From: Latrodectus hesperus
Lineage: Eukaryota > Arthropoda > Arachnida > Araneae > Theridiidae
Assembly: GCA_037975125.1 (NCBI GenBank)
Contig: JAJQOW010000014.1
Span: 17,042,764-17,106,763, forward strand
Direction: 5' to 3'
Length of the DNA stretch: 64,000 nt
In this document: in pieces, positions 59,929 to 64,000 of the stretch
How positions within the stretch are numbered: position 1 is the first letter of the stretch
Layout of the letters: each line of letters begins with the position of its first letter
The notes under the pieces: model-generated
Told to the model about the DNA's origin: nothing
The model's database searches: none
What the model saw: the letters and a program-made list of their open reading frames with translations, nothing else
Program-made: the position numbers and the translations under genes

Positions 59929-61013
59929 ACCAAACTTAATATGCCTTATCATATTGTATTAATTATATTACTTCGATCTACCTCAAAAGATGTTTGCATT
60001 CTGAAATCGCTAAATCAAATATGTAGTTGTTAATTTTTATGTACTTTTTAAAATAACAATTAGTTTCATTATTCTGATGGGGGAATTAAAAAGAATTATA
60101 TAGTAAAATATAGGACAATTAATTTTTTTTTCATTCCTTATAGAAGAATTAGATATGGAAAAATTAAAAATGAATAATTTATTTGTTTTCAATATTTATT
60201 TGTTAGTATAACGATCCTTTGCAAGAATATCATTATATGCTAATCTAATGCATTATTGATAACCGATACCTTTTATATTTTAAAGGAAGTCATCAATCCG
60301 AATTTCAATTATTGTATATAGATAGACTTATAAAAGCTTGAATTTAATTGCAAATATTCAGTTATCAAATTTATTTCAGAACAAACGAGATTATCGTTTC
60401 ATAGGCCATTTGTTCCAGAACTACAGTTCATTAGCCACTAGTTTTTGAGTGACCTTCATTGTTGAAGGATGATTTTTTTTCTAAAAGCTAGATAATTCTC
60501 AGATTTGTATCTCCAATAATTTGAGCACAGCATCCTAAATATATAGTAATGTAATATTAGACATAAAAAGTATATAATTAAAAAATTTGCATTTATTTAA
60601 TTTACATGACTTTTGATATAGTAAATAAACAATCTTTTTTTAAAATTAATTAATATATATAAAGTATTTCTCCAAAGCCTTTTTTCATGAATATTTACAG
60701 TGAAATTGTGATATTCAATTCCCATTTGTGCTTTCTGTTTGGTTCAAAATACACGGTATTTTGTTACAGTGAGATGTAGTGTTTTCAGAACATGATCTTA
60801 AAAGAAAAGTACTTAGTATATTTTAACGATAAAAATTTTTTTGAAACACATCAACTGCAAAATTTTTATTCATGGCCAAATTGTAAGATTCATGGTAAAC
60901 GGTGAATAAACTAGCAAAGGACCACACATACGAAAAAGGAATGCAAATGTTTAAGTTCACTAATAAGTATTTTTATTTATTTCTGCTTTGCATATGTGCA
61001 ATAAGCAATCTTT
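59929..61013. other. AT-rich spacer, nothing recognised
   Basis: No domain-bearing ORF. It ends at the 10-bp target duplication (61014-61023) of the LINE insertion that follows. Confidence 0.55.
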
Positions 61014-61023
61014 AGTAATGAGT

Positions 61024-62243
61024 ATTGGCACCAGCTCAGTATCCCCAGGATACAGCAGACTGCTCTTTCACGTTTTTTGAGTGGCCACATTAGGTCCCTT
61101 TCTATTCAATAGGGCCAGAAAGTCTTTCTGGAGTGTCACTGGTGGAAGGCTGATCAGGCCTTCCCGAAACATATTCTTGACTAATCACCAGCTTAGTATC
61201 CCTAGGATACAGCAGACTGCTCTTTCACGTTTTTTGTGTGGCCACATTAGGTCCCTTTCTTTTCAACAGAGCCAGAAAGTCTTTCTGGAGTGTCACTGGT
61301 GCAAGGCTGATCAGGCCTTCCCGGAACATATTCTTGACTATCACCAGCTTAGTATCCCTAGGATACAGTAGACTGCTCTTTCACGTTTTTTGAGTGGCCA
61401 AATTAGGTCCCTTTCTTTTCAATAGGGCCAGAAAGTCTTTCTGGAGTGTCACTGGTGCAAGGCTGATCAGGCCTTCCCGGAACATATTCTTGACTATCAC
61501 CAGCTTAGTATCCCTAGGATACAGCAGACTGCTCTTTCACGTTTTTTGTGTGGCCACATTAGGTCCCTTTCTTTTCAACAGAGCCAGAAAGTCTTTCTGG
61601 AGTGTCACTGGTGCAAGGCTGATCAGGCCTTCCCGGAAGATATTCTTGACTAATCACCAGCTTAGTATCCCTAGGATACAGTAGACTGCTCTTTCACGTT
61701 TTTTGAGTGGCCACATAAGGTCCCTTTCTTTTCAATAGGGCCAGAAAGTCTTTCTGGAGCGTCACTGGTGCAAGGCTGATCAGGCCTTCCCGGAACATAT
61801 TCTTGACTAATCACCAGCTTAGTATCCCTAGGATACAGCAGACTGCTCTTTCACGTTTTTTGAGTGGCCACATAATGTCCCTTTCTTTTCAATAGGGCCA
61901 GAAAGTCTTTCTGAGTGTCACTGGTGCAAGGCTGATAAGGCCTTCCCGGAACATATTCTTGACTATCACCAGCTTAGTATCCCTAGGATACAGTAGACTG
62001 CTCTTTCACGTTTTTTGAGTGGCCACATTAGGTCCCTTTCTTTTCAATAGGGCCAGAAAGTCTTTCTGGAGCGTCACTGGTGCAAGGCTGATCAGGCCTC
62101 CCCAAGACATATTCTTGACTGTCTGAATTTTACTGTGAACGAGGTTTTGGAGAATCCTATTTTATTTTTGGACTTTTTAATGATTTTCGGTTTTATAAAG
62201 ATGGTTTAGCTTGACTACACAATCAGGGATTAGAAACAACAAC
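61024..62243 (+). mobile_element. 5'-truncated LINE containing a seven-unit internal array
   Basis: Bounded by the direct repeat AGTAATGAGT at 61014-61023 and 62244-62253, a 10-bp target-site duplication. The 3' end carries GGGATTAGAAACAACAACA, nearly the same tail as the LINE at 12451. Coding sequence ends in LFLDFLMIFGFIKMV and a stop at 62207-62209, parallel to LFLDLLEIMGFMETV in the other copy. Everything upstream of the array is missing, as expected for 5' truncation during target-primed reverse transcription. Confidence 0.85.
61029..62122 (+). repeat. Seven tandem ~156-bp repeats of a LINE ORF2 segment
   Basis: Units start at 61029, 61186, 61342, 61498, 61655, 61812 and 61967 (periods 157, 156, 156, 157, 157, 155), each beginning CACCAGCT(C/T)AGTATCCC and ending near ATTCTTGACTA(A)T. 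Each unit encodes the motif RIQQTALSRFLSGHIRSLSF then QKVFLECHWCKADQAF, which matches QQTALSRFISGHIKALVF...CHWC of the LINE at 12477-12800. Units are very similar to one another. The 157-bp units shift the frame, so no single ORF spans the array. Confidence 0.93.
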
Positions 62244-62253
62244 AGTAATGAGT

Positions 62254-64000
62254 CAATGTATTTTTCTGAATTCGAATTTATGAATGATGACTTTGAGAGA
62301 TACGAATTCGGAAATGTTATTTAACTATGTTAAATGTTAGGTTTGTCATGACTAAGCAGCACTGTCATAAATGGTATTGATGAATTTTTTATTGCCTCAT
62401 CCCCTGAGATACCGAATAGAACCATTTGATAAAATAGAATTCAAGTATAATCCTTGCAATTCAATAGAGTATTCTATAACTCTATACATGGATTAATTAA
62501 TCAGAAATTATAATTATTGAATGTATAAATGTTAAATTATAAAAGTTAAGATAGCTCTAAACTGAAGTAATAAGTTGATTTAATGCATTCAATATAATAC
62601 TTCTCTCTTGCAAGAACAAATAAAGATATCAATCAGTTAAGTATTTATGATGGGTGAGCAGAAAACCATAATATGCTTCACCTTATGAAATCTTAACCGA
62701 TGGGTAAGCTTAAATTTTATGAAACCATAATCGTTTAAGTCTTTATGATGGATCAACTTTTGAAACCAAATCCAGCTTTCTTATATCAATTGATCCGTCA
62801 GTATTTTTATACTGAAATATTTTAAATTGAAAAAAAATATTTTCAAAACCACAATAAACTTAATTTTTGATTCAATATTTGATTAAACATCATACTTTGA
62901 AAATTATTTCAGCGAAATATTAAATTAAAAAAAATATATACCACATATTTTATCTCAAAAATATTGATACCAACCTTTCTCGGTGTTGCTCAATATAAAA
63001 ACATTAAATTCTGGGGAAAATATTTCAAAATTTCATCACATTTTAAAAGAATCTTTGGTGAATTTTATTAATTAGAATCATAATTTTTTTTACAATCTTA
63101 ATAGACTATAATTCTAGTAAATAAATTATATCTAATAATCTATATCTTTCTTATCCATCATAGATCCTAATTGTGCTGATTTTAAAATGATATATATTCC
63201 ATCAGTTGTTTATATCATATTAATTACAATCTTTTTAACAAGTCAAAAGTCATTATTTAAAGATTATACACTCTCTAATGTTGGGAAATTCCACTTAATA
63301 TAAAGTAACATATTTACCGAATATGGTTTGTTTATTTAAGATCTTGGATTATTCTTTCCCGTCAAAATATTTCGACACTCGATGCCTGTTTCTAGTAAAA
63401 CGTTTTGGATTGTATATCAATATTTTGCAGAAGACATCAAAGTCACGTGCTGACCTCATTTGGGGAGAATTTCAGATACGTGACAGAAAACATTGCGAGA
63501 ATTTCAAGAAAAAAAAACTGAAGCCACTCTTTTTCCCAGCAGATCTTATTATCACGTGTAGCTACGATTTACTCTAGTTCTATTGATCATTAAATGATCT
63601 TGAAACTAGATAGTTGGCAACGTCCTAGAGACAGTCATTACAAGAGTGTCTGAAAACGAAGCCAATTTGTAACGCCTTTCTGTGTTCCGCGCATCTGGTA
63701 TGGACAGGATTTGAAGAAGCTCTGAGATTGGCTCTCATTATTTAATATAAAGAATGGTACTTCAGTTAGGAAAGATAACTCGAGAAAATATTTGGACTTT
63801 GAAGAAGTCAATAGGATCTGTTCTGCCTTTTCATTGAAAGATTTCATTCAAGCTTTTCATCATTTTTTCGAAGCTTTGAAGATGGAAATCGACAACCTGA
63901 ATTTTATATAGTAAGACATTTTGACTTTTAAAATTCCTTTACAGCTTTCTTAAATTTCTATACGGAATGTTTAATTTATAAATTTCTAATTGAAAGTCAT
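62254..64000. other. AT-rich right end, no gene recognised
   Basis: No domain-bearing ORF. The small ORFs at 63323-63577 (+) and 63638-63847 (-) lie in a slightly GC-richer stretch (63320-63860) but show no family signal. An exon there cannot be excluded. Confidence 0.5.

Noticed and set aside
63323..63847. Two small ORFs near the right end as host genes
   Set aside because: No recognisable domain, no splice or family evidence; too short to support.

Overview
The window reads as nuclear DNA from an animal, most probably an orb-weaving spider or a close arachnid relative. This is an inference from four things: very AT-rich, gene-poor DNA; a single gene that looks like a host gene; a dense mixture of Tc1/mariner, pogo/Tigger, Ty3/gypsy, RNase H-bearing LINE and tRNA-derived SINE copies; and a resemblance to transposon families I associate with spider genomes. 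Nothing bacterial (operons, ribosome binding sites, CRISPR) is present.

Layout. 1-2700: the 5' part of a minus-strand LTR retrotransposon (LTR, tRNA-Leu-type primer site, open gag) that leaves the window on the left. 3011-4106: decayed Tc1 transposase. 4781-6870: two SINEs, a mariner scrap and a LINE 3' end. 6871-12450: AT-rich DNA with one GC-richer island, a SINE and a long (AC)n(AT)n microsatellite. 12451-14100: a collapsed LINE. 14101-22016: mostly empty, with one SINE. 22017-22335: an ISXO2/Merlin-type transposase relic. 22856-23963: the only recognisable host gene, an FKBPL-like inactive FKBP plus TPR co-chaperone, broken by two one-base deletions. 28344-32498: a very young Ty3/gypsy insertion whose only ORF fuses Gag to integrase. 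35569-36480: truncated mariner. 40640-46543: a Tigger-like relic that carries an internal tandem duplication, with an older gypsy element inserted exactly at the duplication junction. 46762-47515: a fold-back mariner. 48694-50597: a POGK-type pogo element. 50824-52102: a near-complete but dead mariner. 53990-59060: two LINE relics, two non-autonomous terminal-inverted-repeat elements and a SINE. 59693-59928: a short MITE. 61024-62243: a 5'-truncated LINE whose last coding segment is repeated seven times.

How the parts relate. The window is a record of successive insertions rather than a pathway. RNase H-bearing LINE copies share a (AAC)n 3' tail with at least one SINE, which suggests the LINE machinery moved the SINE. 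LTR divergence separates a very recent gypsy insertion (two visible substitutions and one 10-bp indel between LTRs) from an older one (about six or seven substitutions in about 185 bp). The most unusual structures are the LINE-fragment tandem array enclosed by a target-site duplication, the in-frame Gag-integrase fusion, and the gypsy insertion at a duplication junction.
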